Source of the DNA: Chrysomallon squamiferum
Lineage: Eukaryota > Mollusca > Gastropoda > Neomphalida > Peltospiridae
Direction of reading: 5' to 3'
DNA length: 64,000 bases
Assembly (NCBI GenBank): GCA_012295275.1
Contig: CM022672.1
Location: 35,197,076-35,261,075, forward strand
Shown one piece after another: positions 52,201-62,386 of the stretch. The notes under the pieces are model-generated. The model did not search any database. It was not told the origin of the DNA and saw only the letters and a list, made by a program, of their open reading frames with translations. The first letter of the stretch is position 1, and the number at the start of each line of letters is the position of its first letter. The position numbers were made by a program, and so were the translations under genes.

Positions 52201-53451
52201 TCCCACATACAAAACGGGGGAAGCCTGTACGCGAGCGCGCACACACACACATCCAAAAAATATAACTGAAAAAACTCTTAAAACAATTCAGGTCCAGATG
52301 AAGGGGTAGCAGATGCCGGACTACTGTGACTGGAACAGTGAACAACTGAAAACCGGGCGGTCACAGTCTCTCATTTCAGCATGACTGATTTTGCCCCCCA
52401 GTTTGCAATTTGGGCTGTTTTTTTTATCTCTTGAATTACCCAACAACGGGCACATGCGCAGTGGAATGTGAAATACCTCTGTTCTTTTAACATCAATATA
52501 TATACCTGGTTATTTTAGATTATACCTTTTCAAAAAAAATAAGACGTTTCGCTGTTAAATTTCAAAAACAAAAATGTATAGTTTTGGAAATAAAGCATAC
52601 ATTTACTTCAATCTAATAACAATAATAAAATGAATGTATATTTAATTTTGTTCTGCTTTATAACATTTATTTCTTGTTATTTATTTATATTAAGTGAGAT
52701 GACAATAGTGACTCCCCCGCTTATAGCACTAAGGGGGAACATGTCAGAAGTGAAAACGACAGCAGACTGTACTTACTTCGGCCACGATGCGCACAGCGTG
52801 GTTAGGTTCCGCCCAGTCGACAGAAAGGCGTCGTCCCCACAGCAGCATCCTCCCGAGAAGTAACTTTCGTCTCGCTATTGCTGCCGCGTGGTGGCTGTCG
52901 TACTCCACGAAGGCGAAACCACGGTTCTTGGTTCGATCCTCTCTACACGGCGACAGCGACACGTCCACAACTCCGCCGGTCACACAGCGCAGAGCAGCGA
53001 GTACATCTCTGCGCAGTTTCCTTCTAGGAATCCCTGCAACGAACAGCCGCCGGTTGTCGACGCTGACATGGACGCCGATGCTGTGGCCCGGTCTGATCTG
53101 GAAGCCGTCCAGCTCGTTCACAGCGCGCGACGCATCGCGTGTGTTGGTGTACCTACAAAACGCGTACCCACGATTCAAGCCGGAAGAATCCGTCATTAAA
53201 CGAAATTCGTAAATTCTGCCGATTTCTTCAAAAAGTGGAATTAGTTCGAGTTCGAAAGCGTCCCGCGGTAGGTTAGCAATGAAAACTTCACATCCGTCAC
53301 CAGGACGGGGGCCATCCCACCCCGGAGAAGGGCCTTCGTACTTCCGCTGCCCTTTTTGTTCAATTATAAAATAATGCTTCCCGTCCGTTGGAGCCATAGG
53401 ATCAACGTCTCTAACAGTACCCGCTACTCTCCATGGAGCCAATTCGCCCAT
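45594..53451 (-). CDS. A1CF/RBM46/RBM47-family RNA-binding protein (model incomplete)
   Basis: Exons read on the minus strand: 52777-53451 (RRM1 and RRM2, 225 codons), 50976 downward (start of RRM3), 48774-48881 and 48577-48697 (DND1-type dsRNA-binding domain), 47322-47459 (Pro-rich) and 45594-46231 (repeat tail, stop TAG). The order RRM-RRM-RRM-dsRBD, the GQRKYEGP N-terminal signature and the VDNRRLFVAGIP linker identify the hnRNP Q/R-like subfamily containing A1CF, RBM46, RBM47 and DND1. Family members bind AU-rich mRNA elements; A1CF and RBM47 assist APOBEC1 editing in vertebrates, RBM46 and DND1 act in the germ line. The second half of RRM3 and the usual linker before the dsRBD were not found, and exon 2 hits TGA at 50884-50886 beside a minisatellite. 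The gene may be damaged or a segment may be missing from the assembly. Which family member it is cannot be settled by eye. Confidence 0.75.
46310..47345 (-). repeat. 62-bp array repeating an exon 3' end and its splice donor
   Basis: Units every 62 bp (for example 46741, 46803 and 46865 for AGAAAGAAAA), about 16 in all. On the minus strand each contains the exon end GTTCACTCCTGG, TATAGTTCAAA and a donor GTAAGAAT. Units at 46430-46720 are ragged, with many small deletions. The authentic exon ends in the rightmost unit. Confidence 0.92.
47322..47459 (-). CDS. A1CF-like exon: Pro-rich linker
   Basis: 138 bp with acceptor TCCCCAG and donor CATA|GTAAGA. Encodes DDAAPDPAIPYQGPPVYPR, then EIINGFVFTPGNIVH. 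Follows the dsRBD and precedes the repeat tail in the same frame. Confidence 0.75.
47475..48110. repeat. 43-bp intronic minisatellite (~14 units)
   Basis: Unit landmarks ATTACTGTTTGTACAGTCAT and ATAATTAAAACAAATCTACAC every 43 bp. Starts close to the acceptor of exon 47322-47459. Confidence 0.95.
48577..48697 (-). CDS. A1CF-like exon: dsRNA-binding domain, second half
   Basis: 121 bp with acceptor CTCTTTCAG and donor GAAA|GTAAGA. Encodes ENGWTFYPDELRETVEEA, then MYAAEYVLAQLGIPVES. The AAEY-x-L-x-x-LGIP motif closes the DND1/A1CF dsRBD. Confidence 0.85.
48774..48881 (-). CDS. A1CF-like exon: dsRNA-binding domain, first half
   Basis: 108 bp, phase 0. Encodes ILDEVCEKNLWGKPVYELHS, then GERKLFFFE. 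Matches the conserved helix-1/strand-1 start of the A1CF-type dsRBD. Acceptor TTTTTTACAG, donor GAG|GTTGGT. Confidence 0.85.
48900..49794. other. intron sequence
   Basis: No RRM3 remainder or linker exon recognised. Contains an AATAGT-type microsatellite (49550-49640). Confidence 0.55.
49795..50263. mobile_element. Tigger/pogo-type DNA transposon relic, internally deleted
   Basis: Ends TACAGTGGTTCCTCAACTTA and, on the other strand, TACAGTGCTACCTTGACTTG form ~25-bp imperfect terminal inverted repeats bounded by TA. Inside (plus strand, ~50085-50150) a short KNSAEKKKWMMSTELKLEFI stretch resembles the N-terminal DNA-binding start of Tigger-like transposases, then stops. Non-autonomous. Confidence 0.75.
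50365..50885 (+). mobile_element. interspersed repeat (SINE-like) with a 56-bp internal tandem expansion
   Basis: The head TTTGTTTAACAACACACTAC, then AACATTTGGT, CACAGATAGGAAGCACCTTC and CTGGGATGGAAAATAGCC resembles, in order, a repeat I recall from gastropod and bivalve genomes. The last segment is repeated about seven times at 56-bp spacing (GATGTGACTGGG at 50503, 50615, 50671, 50727 and 50783). It ends exactly where exon 2 of the A1CF-like gene stops being readable. Confidence 0.65.
50887..50976 (-). CDS. A1CF-like exon 2: start of RRM3 (truncated)
   Basis: After acceptor TTTTCCAG: VRTLFVKNLAENSSW, then KELFTRAVGKED and TGA. LFVKNL is the RNP2 strand of RRM3, continuing phase 0 from exon 1 (RIVAE). 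No good donor precedes the stop; GCA|GTTGGA is the only weak option. The stop spans the border with the 56-bp repeat. The true exon end is therefore uncertain. Confidence 0.6.
50977..52776. other. intron 1 of the A1CF-like gene
   Basis: Noncoding on the minus strand. GTAT and GGAT/TG microsatellites near 51600 and 52100. Includes the plus-strand ORF 51839-52012 and its CRE-bearing upstream sequence. Confidence 0.6.
51839..52012 (+). CDS. 57-residue small ORF, antisense within an intron
   Basis: Begins MGDVSSFGGDFWQLDC and ends EKVYLMTPD, TAA. Codon content is balanced and not repeat-like, unlike most open frames in this AT-rich window. The Kozak context is favourable (GTCATGG). A perfect TGACGTCA (CRE) lies 70 bp upstream (51769-51776), and the surroundings are CpG-richer than average. 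I do not recognise the family. It could be a real microprotein, a first exon, or a relic of a larger gene. Confidence 0.35.
   Translation: MGDVSSFGGDFWQLDCTYFCLDDTIAVENGQLKFTAEWFKLRKQRDIFEKVYLMTPD
52777..53451 (-). CDS. A1CF-like exon 1: N terminus, RRM1 and RRM2
   Basis: 675 bp, 225 codons, donor GAA|GTAAGT. GQRKYEGPSPGW at residues 34-45 is the family signature. RRM1 ~54-132: RNP2 VFIANL (56-61), RNP1 RGYAFCRY (94-101). RRM2 ~134-216: RNP2 LFVAGI (136-141), RNP1 NRGFAFVEY (176-184). It ends VDWAEPNHAVRIVAE. Start: ATG after AAAG with G at +4, and no upstream in-frame extension needed. The exon is much more GC-rich than its surroundings. Confidence 0.88.
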
Positions 53452-53620
53452 CTTTACCTTTGGCTGTTTCGCGCGCTAACTGAGATCACGCACCAAACTT
53501 ACGTCAGTCGTCTAACGCGATGCGCATGCGTTACAAAACACGTGATTTAATAAGAAAATAACTCCGCCTTCTTCTTAATTTTCATTGGGTGTTTTAGTCA
53601 AAGCGTTCTTATTGGCGGAT
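53452..53620 (-). promoter_or_regulatory. CpG-rich promoter of the A1CF-like gene
   Basis: Directly upstream of the ATG: TGCGCATGCG (NRF1-like palindrome, 53521-53530), CACGTG E-box (53539-53544), ACGTCA, and two inverted CCAAT boxes (ATTGG at 53584 and 53611). CpGs are concentrated here compared with the flanks. Confidence 0.6.
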
Positions 53621-54136
53621 TCGCGATTTACAGACCAAATTTGGTGATTAAGAATGAACCGTTAATGAAATGCCATTGATTTGTTAATATTTTAACTGTA
53701 AGAGACGATATTAGGCCATTCGTCGTTTAAAAAGAAAATATCAATTTCAAAAATATATATATAAAGTGTTCAGCATTTGGAAATGCGTGGCTTGGTCAAG
53801 TAACACTGTAGCACTGTTTATCCTGTGTGGAGAGTTCACCGCGTTTCCTTCATTAAATCATATATATACTGTTCAAACAAATTATGGGACTCTCCTTATA
53901 ATGATTTTACAATTGCCAAAATTGTAATGTAAGTTAACTATGGGGAACGGCAATAAATATTACGAAAATAGTTAATTAAAAGAACGATCGGAATGAATGT
54001 CTAAAAACAAAACGATAATAACCGTATCATCAAAACCATGAAGACAAAAACTAAACAAAGAAATAAATAAAGAAAATAAAATTTTCTGAAATAATTTACA
54101 TTGTGATTAAATACATTACTCCCTCTCTCCCTCATT

Positions 54137-54173
<37 letters not shown>

Positions 54174-54769
54174 CATCAAAAATAAATAGCTTACTAAATA
54201 ATAAAATAAAATAAAATAAAATAACAAGAGACAAAATAAAATTCGTGTAAAGATATAAAATGTATTACGAAATTTTCTCAAAGTATAAAAGCGTTTCCCT
54301 GTGCGTTAGAGACACAAGACACAAAGCTATATTTTGTGAGCGTCAAACCAGTCTTAGCACACTGTGTAAATTCATTCACCACAGATTTCATCAACGTGAA
54401 TCGCGCGTGCTCGACAGAAATCATCCGGGCATTTTTTGTGTTGAATAAATAATCTCACATAATTTAACTTTACAGACAATGAATATTTGAAGTAAAAATA
54501 TTATAAAATACTTAACAGATAATCCTAAATTTAATATATATATTAAACTGTTAAATATATCTATCTATCTATCTCTCTATCTATCTATCTATATCTATAC
54601 TAATTGTAGAAATTAATTGTGGTTTGAGACCAAAACACGATTTCCTGTCTATTACTGCAGACGCCGTGTAACAAGATGTTAGTTGAAGAAGTCGTTTGCT
54701 GTCAGATTATTTCAAATATGTTGTTAAGATAAACACAGATTTGATTAACACAATAAAGGCTCGTAATAA
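53621..54769. other. intergenic
   Basis: No gene recognised. Poly-T at 54139-54170 and a TATC microsatellite at 54556-54592. A 62-codon open frame at 54260-54448 (+) has no recognisable family. Confidence 0.55.
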
Positions 54770-55285
54770 CACAATAATATCTCATAATAACAAAAGAGTG
54801 TATTATTATAACGGAATGTTATCTCGTAACAATGCAGTGCTATCTCGTATTAATATAACGTTATCTCGTAACAATGCAGTGCTATCTCGTATTAATATAA
54901 CGTTATCTCGTAACAATGCAGTGCTATCTCGTATTAATACAACGTTATCTCGTAACAATGCAGTGCTAATTAATATAACGTTATCTCGTAACAATGCAGT
55001 GCTATCTCGTATTAATATAACGTTATCTCGTAACAATGCAGTGCTATCTCGTATTAATATAACGTTATCTCGTAACAATGCAGTGCTATCTCGTATTAAT
55101 ATAACGTTATCTCGTAACAATGCAGTGCTATCTCGTATTAATATAACGTTATCTCGTAACAATGCAGTGCTATCTCGTATTAATATAACGGTATCTCGTA
55201 ACAATGCAGTGCTATCTCGTATTAATATAACGTTATCTCGTAACAATGCAATGCTATCTCGTATTAATATAACGTTATCTCGTAA
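54770..55285. repeat. 42-bp minisatellite open in frame on both strands (~12 units)
   Basis: The unit is made of two related 21-mers, each starting TATCTCGTA (TATCTCGTAACAATGCAGTG and TATCTCGTATTAATATAACG). Because 42 is divisible by three and stop-free, it gives a 14-residue repeat on either strand (LSRNNAVLSRINIT on plus, RDNVILIRDSTALL on minus). No start context, intron or domain supports a gene. Confidence 0.92.
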
Positions 55286-55959
55286 GGCAATAAATATTTG
55301 GTTAATAGTGGCCGTAACGGGCATCCGTAGAAAGCTCAAAATCAATAAATGAGAATGAGAAGCTCGTGCGGATCGTGTTTTCCGCGAGCGCGCGCGCCAC
55401 TTTCAGATGAACTCTGTAACTGTCACTAAGTGCGTACTCGACACGTGCGCGTCTGCAGTTTCCGTAATTTTCATTCCTGTGTATTTATTACTTCCCGTTC
55501 AGACATTTAGTAAGAATTATAATCACTGACACAAATCTTATAAAACTGCAGAAAAAATAGATACACAAAAATAGGAATTATCTGTGTATACATTTAGAGT
55601 ATATTCTTTATATATATATAATAACAGTAGTAGTAGTAGTATTTTTTTTTTTAATTAATTAATTTATTTATTTAATTATTTTTTAACAATTGCATTCTAT
55701 TTCCAAGTATTTCGTTTCTTAATTGTTATTTATTTTATGTTCAAATAATTAACCTTCAAAATTCTCCGATACACAAATACTCATCTACGCACGAGGACAT
55801 GAACGAATTGTCTCCCCACACACACACAGTTTATATTAAACTAGTTAATTCATTTATTATTATTATTATTATTTTTATTATTATTATTATTATTATTACA
55901 AAAATAAATAAATAAATGAATAAAGATAATTCCTCTTTTGATCTTCCTTTCTTCAAATG
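55286..55959. other. intergenic with a short GC-rich patch
   Basis: A CpG-rich burst at 55360-55460 directly after the 42-bp array, then AT-rich sequence with ATT repeats. No gene. Confidence 0.5.
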
Positions 55960-56080
55960 ATTGGTTGCGCTCAGTCACGTGATTTAGCTTCATTTACTGC
56001 AGAAGATTTGTTTCTCTGGATTTTCAAGTAACTTTTCGATCGTCGCCAGAAACCAACATGGCGGAATGATGGAACACTGC
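55960..56080 (+). promoter_or_regulatory. promoter-like patch (CCAAT, E-box, YY1-like)
   Basis: ATTGG at ~55962, TCACGTGA at ~55976 and CCAACATGGCGGA (a YY1/initiator-like element) at ~56066. Could drive a plus-strand transcript toward the PWWP-like gene. No coding exon recognised after it. Confidence 0.4.
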
Positions 56081-56929
56081 GGGTTGTTTGAGAGATTTAA
56101 ATCTTTATGTTAATCCTCTGACGATGTCTTCGTGCGTCTGACTGCTCAGTCTTCCCAGCTGGTTTCACTCATTAGTGATTAAATTTAAATTTAAAATTAC
56201 TAAAACATTATTAGTGTTTTATTAAATTTCCGTGGTTTACTGTATCTATTAAGTTTGTTCCTTTACAATTTATAAAATTTTTATAAAGACTGTAGGTGGA
56301 ATGTAATAAAATTAACTGAACTAAATTATTTATTTTTTTCAAAACAAGAAACATTGAGTCAGCGGATTAGTAAAGCAGATTATCAAACAACGATGTTCTT
56401 TACTTTCAGATCCCTGAACCAATCTGGGATCATCGAACATGTCCTAGTTAGTATTACAGATTAGGTGATGAGAGCAGAAACCCGACATTTTAGATCAAAT
56501 GGGAAAGATTAGGTGTGAAATAAGAAGAAGCTGGAAATATGAACGTCAGTGTCAACATAAGGACATCAAATCAAGATTCAGAATTTTATTTATTTTATTT
56601 TCATTTGTGACCATTTGCTAATAAAACTATACCTTAGTCTTTGGACGTTGTTGCTCAAGTTTGATGATACTAGCTAAAAATACATAATTAAACACATAAC
56701 AATTCCACGTGTTTATTTCAGTCACAGTTACCACATAACACAAAACAATTCCACATGTTTATTTGAGTCACAGTTACCACATAACACAAAACAATTCCAC
56801 ATGTTTATTTGAGTCACAGTTACCACATAACACAAAACAATTCCACATGTTTATTTGAGTCACAGTTTCTGAGATTTCAAATGCAAAATAGTTAAGGGCC
56901 ACGTGTGACACAAATATTTTTTTTTAACC

Positions 56930-56972
<43 letters not shown>

Positions 56973-57390
56973 AAAATAATCTTTATATATATATATATTT
57001 CCGCCACTAAATATGCAGCTACAGTATCAAAAAATAAATTAAAAAAATTAATAAATCAATAAAAAAAATAATAAAAATATAAACAGTTCGGAATATAAAC
57101 AATGTCAAAATATTACATACATTCATACATAGATACATATACATTCATGAAAACATAAATACATACATAATGCATACACTCATCTATTGAATAACATGGA
57201 TTGTCAAACCTTTTATTTTTCATTTCTTTTTTCCCCCACAAACCAGAATTTCTTTAATCGCAAGATTTTGTATGTTTCAATAAAATAAGTGTCTATTAAT
57301 CGTAATACCAAATCCCTTTTCGGTTAAATTCCAACGGTTTAAATATCTGTTTCGATCTGTGTTTTACTACATTATATTCTTTTGCAATGA

Positions 57391-57462
<72 letters not shown>

Positions 57463-57574
57463 CGGTAATTTATTTCTTACATTATGATTATAAAAAAAAA
57501 GTAAAATAAAATTAATAGCAGCTGTGTCATTGTTGAAGTTTCAAAAATATTTGAATCCTTAAGTAAATAAAAAA

Positions 57575-57629
<55 letters not shown>

Positions 57630-57779
57630 CGTGATGGCTAATTTGTATTGGGATATTTCATTGGGAGAATTATGGATAATGTTAAAATACTTTTGAATCA
57701 AAATAACAACAATAATAATATTTTAAACGCATCGTAATTCGAACTTTGTTTTCTCGTTACGATGAAGCAGTTATGAGAC
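56081..57779. other. intergenic
   Basis: No gene. Roughly 48-bp tandem repeat with CACAGTTACCACATAACA at 56690-56870, poly-T at 56932-56968, ATT tract at 57390-57462, poly-A plus TA tract at 57570-57627. Confidence 0.6.
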
Positions 57780-57966
57780 AAACCCCTCCTTTGTTTTAAG
57801 GTCAAGTCGTTTTAACGCACGTGCGCCTACGTCACAGTTGTTTACGAAAGGAAGTACTGCTCATCTCTGGTGTCGGTACTGTTGTTTTTTAGTTCAGATT
57901 TTGTTGAATATGGCCGCTAATTGTACCCGAAAATCGCTCCAGGAAATCAAAAACCCCACCTGGTAG
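57780..57966 (+). promoter_or_regulatory. promoter-like patch with possible first coding exon
   Basis: GCACGTGCG and CCTACGTCAC (CRE-like) precede an ATG at 57910 reading MAANCTRKSLQEIKNPTW, with a possible donor CTG|GTAGCG just before the stop. This looks like the 5' end of a plus-strand gene. No second exon could be assigned. Confidence 0.35.
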
Positions 57967-59467
57967 CGGAACGCACCCAGGGGCCAGAATCACATCGGGA
58001 CAATCAGTAAATCATAAGAAACCTACTACGTCATTTACTAATTATTATTAAATCAACATGCAAACAATGATAACACAAAATTACATTAAAAAATAACAAA
58101 ACATTTAAGATTTAAGGTTTAACACTGAATTACATATACGTCACATAATTTCTTTATAATCGTTTTTGACATCAATGCCTTACCAACAGTTAACTTGTGA
58201 CGGTGAAAAATTAAGACTTTACCTTCTCGTAATTCAGGATTTGAAAGTTTTTTCAGAAGGATGAAACAGAGTAATTAGGTTTGTACAAAATTACTGTATG
58301 GACAGGCAGGAATATCACTGATTATCAGCTGGGTGACACACAAAGAGATGAAATCTCATTTTAAAACACTCCACAGACCTCACAAACAAACATCATAAAC
58401 AAGTGATGACTTTCTGACTGAGAACTGTTTTGTTTGTTGTGTCATTGTGTGATGAAATAGTTCAGGGCTGCTGTTTTGTCTACATCTTAGGTTCAAGAAT
58501 CTGTAAAGCGTTTTTGAAAGTGATAGGCGTTTATAGATATTTTTCAACTTTTTAATGACTATAATTCATTGTTTTTAGATGTTTATTTTTTAATGTGCTT
58601 ATGAAAACGTTTTTTTTTTTTATGTTTATTTCAGTTATATTTTGAATTGGGCTGAGTTGTTGAAGTTTAATTTTACCAAGCAAAGATTTCTTCAAGGTGA
58701 AAGTTGCTACTTAGACACATCTAGTGTGTTTTTCTGTAAGATTGTTTTTAATATTACTGTATGTGCAAAATGCCTGCATGGTGACTGTTGTATTTTTGTG
58801 TTTCTTAATGACAGGTGTTGAATATTCTAACATGGTTCATACTTCTTTTCAGCTTTTGCATTAACATTCTTCAGAATTATAAACAGAACTGAAATATCCC
58901 CTACCTTTTTGTGTATATGCACAGCAGAGAATTGTTCAGCGTGTGTAAATGTAAATCAGTTTCTTTTGAGAACTATTTCATTATTACACATAAATGCATA
59001 TAACTAAAACCTGTGATAATCCTTAAAGTTATTGTTCTTATTCTTTTCCTGATATTTTAATGATAAACCATAATACATCTCACAAATTTGTGAATATAAT
59101 TCAATTTGTAATCATTTCTTGTATGTTTGCCACTTGAAAATGTGGCTCATGAAGAGTCAGGAGAGGACAAGAATTGTAGAAAAATTGTAAACAGTGAATT
59201 AATGAGAAACATGTGGTCATCAGTTTACTGTGGACTGACAGTTTACTGTGGACCGACAGTTTACTGTGGACTGACAGTTTACTGTGGACCGACAGTGTTT
59301 GTGTAAAACTAAAGTCATGTAGGACGGTTGTATTTTAGCATAGAAAATGATTGTCACAGTTTATTATTTTCAATCACATTAAATGAAAATTCTTCATTGT
59401 ACACAATCTGCTGAAAAATAAAGTAAAGTTTACATTGTCTCTGTTTTCAGAACTGTACACGTCAGCA
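57967..59467. other. noncoding, upstream of the PWWP-like gene
   Basis: No ORF of note. An 18-bp repeat (CAGTTTACTGTGGACTGA) runs five times at 59219-59296. A strong acceptor (TTGTCTCTGTTTTCAG) ends near 59450, 18 bp before the ATG at 59468, suggesting a 5'-UTR intron. Confidence 0.5.
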
Positions 59468-60260
59468 ATGGCTGGGAGAACATACACACCTGGAGACAAA
59501 ATATTTGCGAAAATCCGAGGATTTCCACCCTGACCTGTGAGGACTTCCACCCTGACCTGTGAGGATTGACCAGCTCCAGCTGTCAGTAAAAACTCTGAAC
59601 GGGAAATTCCCGGTTTTCTTCTTCAGAACCCACGACTCTGCATTCCTGGCACCTGAAGACATCTACCCACACAAGACGTTCAAACACAAGTTCCACAAAC
59701 CAAAGAGGAGACTGGGTTTCAATGAAGGCCTGGATGAGATTGTCCACAATCCTGGTGTCAAATACAAACCACCAGGAGAAGACACGGCTCAAGGAACTGA
59801 AGCAGAGGCAAGAGAGAAAAAGAAGAAAGAGAGAAGCACAACTAAGCAGAAACCTGGCAGAAAGGGAGTAGTGGGGGAGTAGGAAAGGAAGAAGAAGACC
59901 AAGAAGATGAGGATGGAAAGAGGGAAGATGGTAAACAGCATCACAAGAGAAAGAAGTTTGAGGGATTTTTTGATTTGGAGGAAGACAAAGACAAGAAAAA
60001 GAAATGGCGTGAAAGTGTAGATACGTCTAAGACAAAGAATATTAAATCCACTGAACAAAATTCTGACAGAGTGAAAACACTGGCATAGACAGCAAAGATA
60101 AAGAAAATTCTGACAAAAACGAAAAATCTTCAAATGAAGTTGATCACTCTAAAGTGAAACTGGAACACAGACATGAAGATGATTTGACTACAGAGAATCA
60201 GAATCCAGTAAAAGAGCTGACAGTGCAGAGACAAGTAACAAAATGTCTGATGGTGAATTA
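59468..60260 (+). pseudogene. PWWP-domain HDGF/PSIP1-like gene, broken
   Basis: Reads MAGRTYTPGDKIFAKIRGFPP, then TGA (59531-59533) where the PWWP family has Trp. A 22-bp segment is duplicated (59519-59540 and 59541-59562), which shifts the frame by one. The domain then continues correctly: RIDQLQLS, GKFPVFFFRTHDSAFLAPED, then KHKFHKPKRRLGFNEGLDEI. A Lys/Glu-rich tail follows with further frameshifts and stops (59880 onward). PWWP domains bind methylated H3K36 nucleosomes, and HDGF-family proteins are chromatin-associated. There is no intron inside the coding part, so it may be a retrocopy, yet a good acceptor sits just upstream of the ATG. Not functional as assembled. Confidence 0.78.
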
Positions 60261-60699
60261 GAGTGAATGCTGAGATTCAGTGAGTTAAAAGAAAACTAGA
60301 TGTGAGATAGTTGTAAGTTATGAAAGTGTGATTCACCTCAAAATAACTGAACAGCAGTAACATTGTGTTTGTTGAAATATTTTTACTTGCTGATCAAATG
60401 CAGTCTAGCTTTATTTCTTTTTATTTCCCTTCTCTTATTTATTATTATTTTTTTTTTAATTCAGATAAATAAACTTTTCTCCAGACATTAACAGTTTGAA
60501 AAAAAAAATCAGATACCACTTCCAGTTTTATCACAAAATGTTTACCTTTATTCTTCCTTTTTTTAATTTGTCAAAATTAAATCATTAATATTTTATGCAG
60601 ATATTAACACAATAAAGAAACATCAAATATCATCATCATCATCACACTAAACAAGTAAGTTATAAGTTATAAAAAGTGAATTTTGACTTAAGTTTTAGT
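60261..60699. other. 3' flank of the PWWP-like gene
   Basis: Probable 3'-UTR-derived sequence, with AATAAA-type hexamers near 60467 and 60610. No coding content. Confidence 0.45.
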
Positions 60700-61490
60700 T
60701 TTTCTTTTGTTTGTTACAATTTGATGGAAAGTTTTGTTCATTCTTCTAAATAAAAAAATGTGTTTGTTAATTTTTTAATTTGATGGAAAGTTTTGTTCAT
60801 TATAATTTATCTTCTAGATGATAGTTTTTAAAAAATGTGCTTTTTAATTTGATGGAAAGTTTTTTCATTATAATTTTTCTTTCTTTAAAAAAAAGTTTGT
60901 TACTTTTTTAATTTGATGGAAAGTTTTGTTCATTATAATTTATCTTCTAGAGTAGATAGTTTTTAAAAAATGTGTTTGTTACTTTTTTAATTTGATGGAA
61001 AGTTTTGTTCATTATAATTTATCTTCTAGAGTTGTTTGTTATTTTTTAATTTGATGGAAAGTTTTGTTCATTATAATTTATCTTCTAGAGTAGATAGTTT
61101 TTAAAAGTGTTTGTTTTTTTTAATTTGATGGAAAGTTTTTTCATTATAATTTATCTTCTAGAGTAGATAGTTTTAAAAAAATGTGTTTGTTACTTTTTTA
61201 ATTTGATGGAAAGTTTTGTTCATTATAATTTATCTTCTAGAGTAGATAGTTTTTAAAAAATGTGTTTGTTACTTTTTTAATTTGATGGAAAGTTTTGTTC
61301 ATTATAATTTATCTTCTAGGAATAGTTTTAAAAAAAAATGTTTGTTACATTTGATGGAAAGTTTTGTTCATTATAATTTATCTTCTAGAGTAGATAGTTT
61401 TTAAAAATGTGTTTGTTACTTTTTTAATTTGATGGAAAGTTTTGTTCATTATAATTTATCTTCTAGAGTAGATAGTTTTTAAAAATTGTT
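60700..61490. repeat. ~79-bp tandem repeat (~10 units, variable length)
   Basis: Landmarks TTTAATTTGATGGAAAGTTT, TTCATTATAATTTATCTTCT and AGAGTAGATAGTTTTTAAAA. Some units are shortened to ~60 bp by internal deletion. Confidence 0.95.
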
Positions 61491-61829
61491 TTTGTTTTTA
61501 TTTGAGAAAGTGCTGTATCAACAATTTACTTTATAAATGGTTTTAATGTTTTTAGATGTATCTTTGACAATACATGTGTAAAATATGGGTGGTATTCATA
61601 TTACGTAGAATCTTTTTGATCTGTGTTATATCAGCTAATTGTGTCTAGTGAATATTCAATACTGTCCACATTTCAAGGTTTTACTTTCTAGCTTTAGTGT
61701 TAGCATCTTTTTTAACTCTTATTAGTGGAATTTGATAAAAGTGCTATGTTAAAAATGTACTTATTATTTAATGTTTCCCTGGTGACTCCGTATGTTGTGT
61801 GTGTGGAGAAAGAGATTCTGCCACCATTT

Positions 61830-61863
<34 letters not shown>

Positions 61864-62335
61864 ATAACATTTTAGTATTAAAATATAACTTTAATCATTT
61901 AATGAAAGTTAAACATATTATTAGAATCAAAATCTAAACACAAAGTTAATATATCCTAATAATACAGCTTATGTTGATAATATGTTGGTGATTTTATAAA
62001 ATAATTTTAATAATTTTAGTGAAGAAAAGTCTGTTATGCTATGGATCAAACAATTGAGATGTCATCATTCTCTTCAGTTGAAAACAAACAAATCCTCATC
62101 CACATTTTGTGTGATTTATAATTATACTGCCAGTCAAAATGTTCTCTTCAATACTTATTTATCACAAAATATTCTTATATTAATATTTATATATATATAT
62201 TTTTTTTTCCTGATTATTTAATTTTAAAATGTAGCTAGTTGGCAATCAAATGGAAATAAATTAAGTATAATTTTTAAAAAAAGTACCGAAACATATTATT
62301 TATCTATTTGTTTATTTGTTTATTATTTATTATGC

Positions 62336-62386
<51 letters not shown>

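Noticed and set aside
52787-53212. Plus-strand ORFs of 141 and 103 codons opposite the RRM exon
   Set aside because: Antisense of a GC-rich coding exon with clear RNP motifs on the minus strand.
54696-55352. 218-codon plus-strand and 179-codon minus-strand repeat ORFs as genes
   Set aside because: Both are stop-free by-products of one 42-bp minisatellite. No domain, splice or start evidence.
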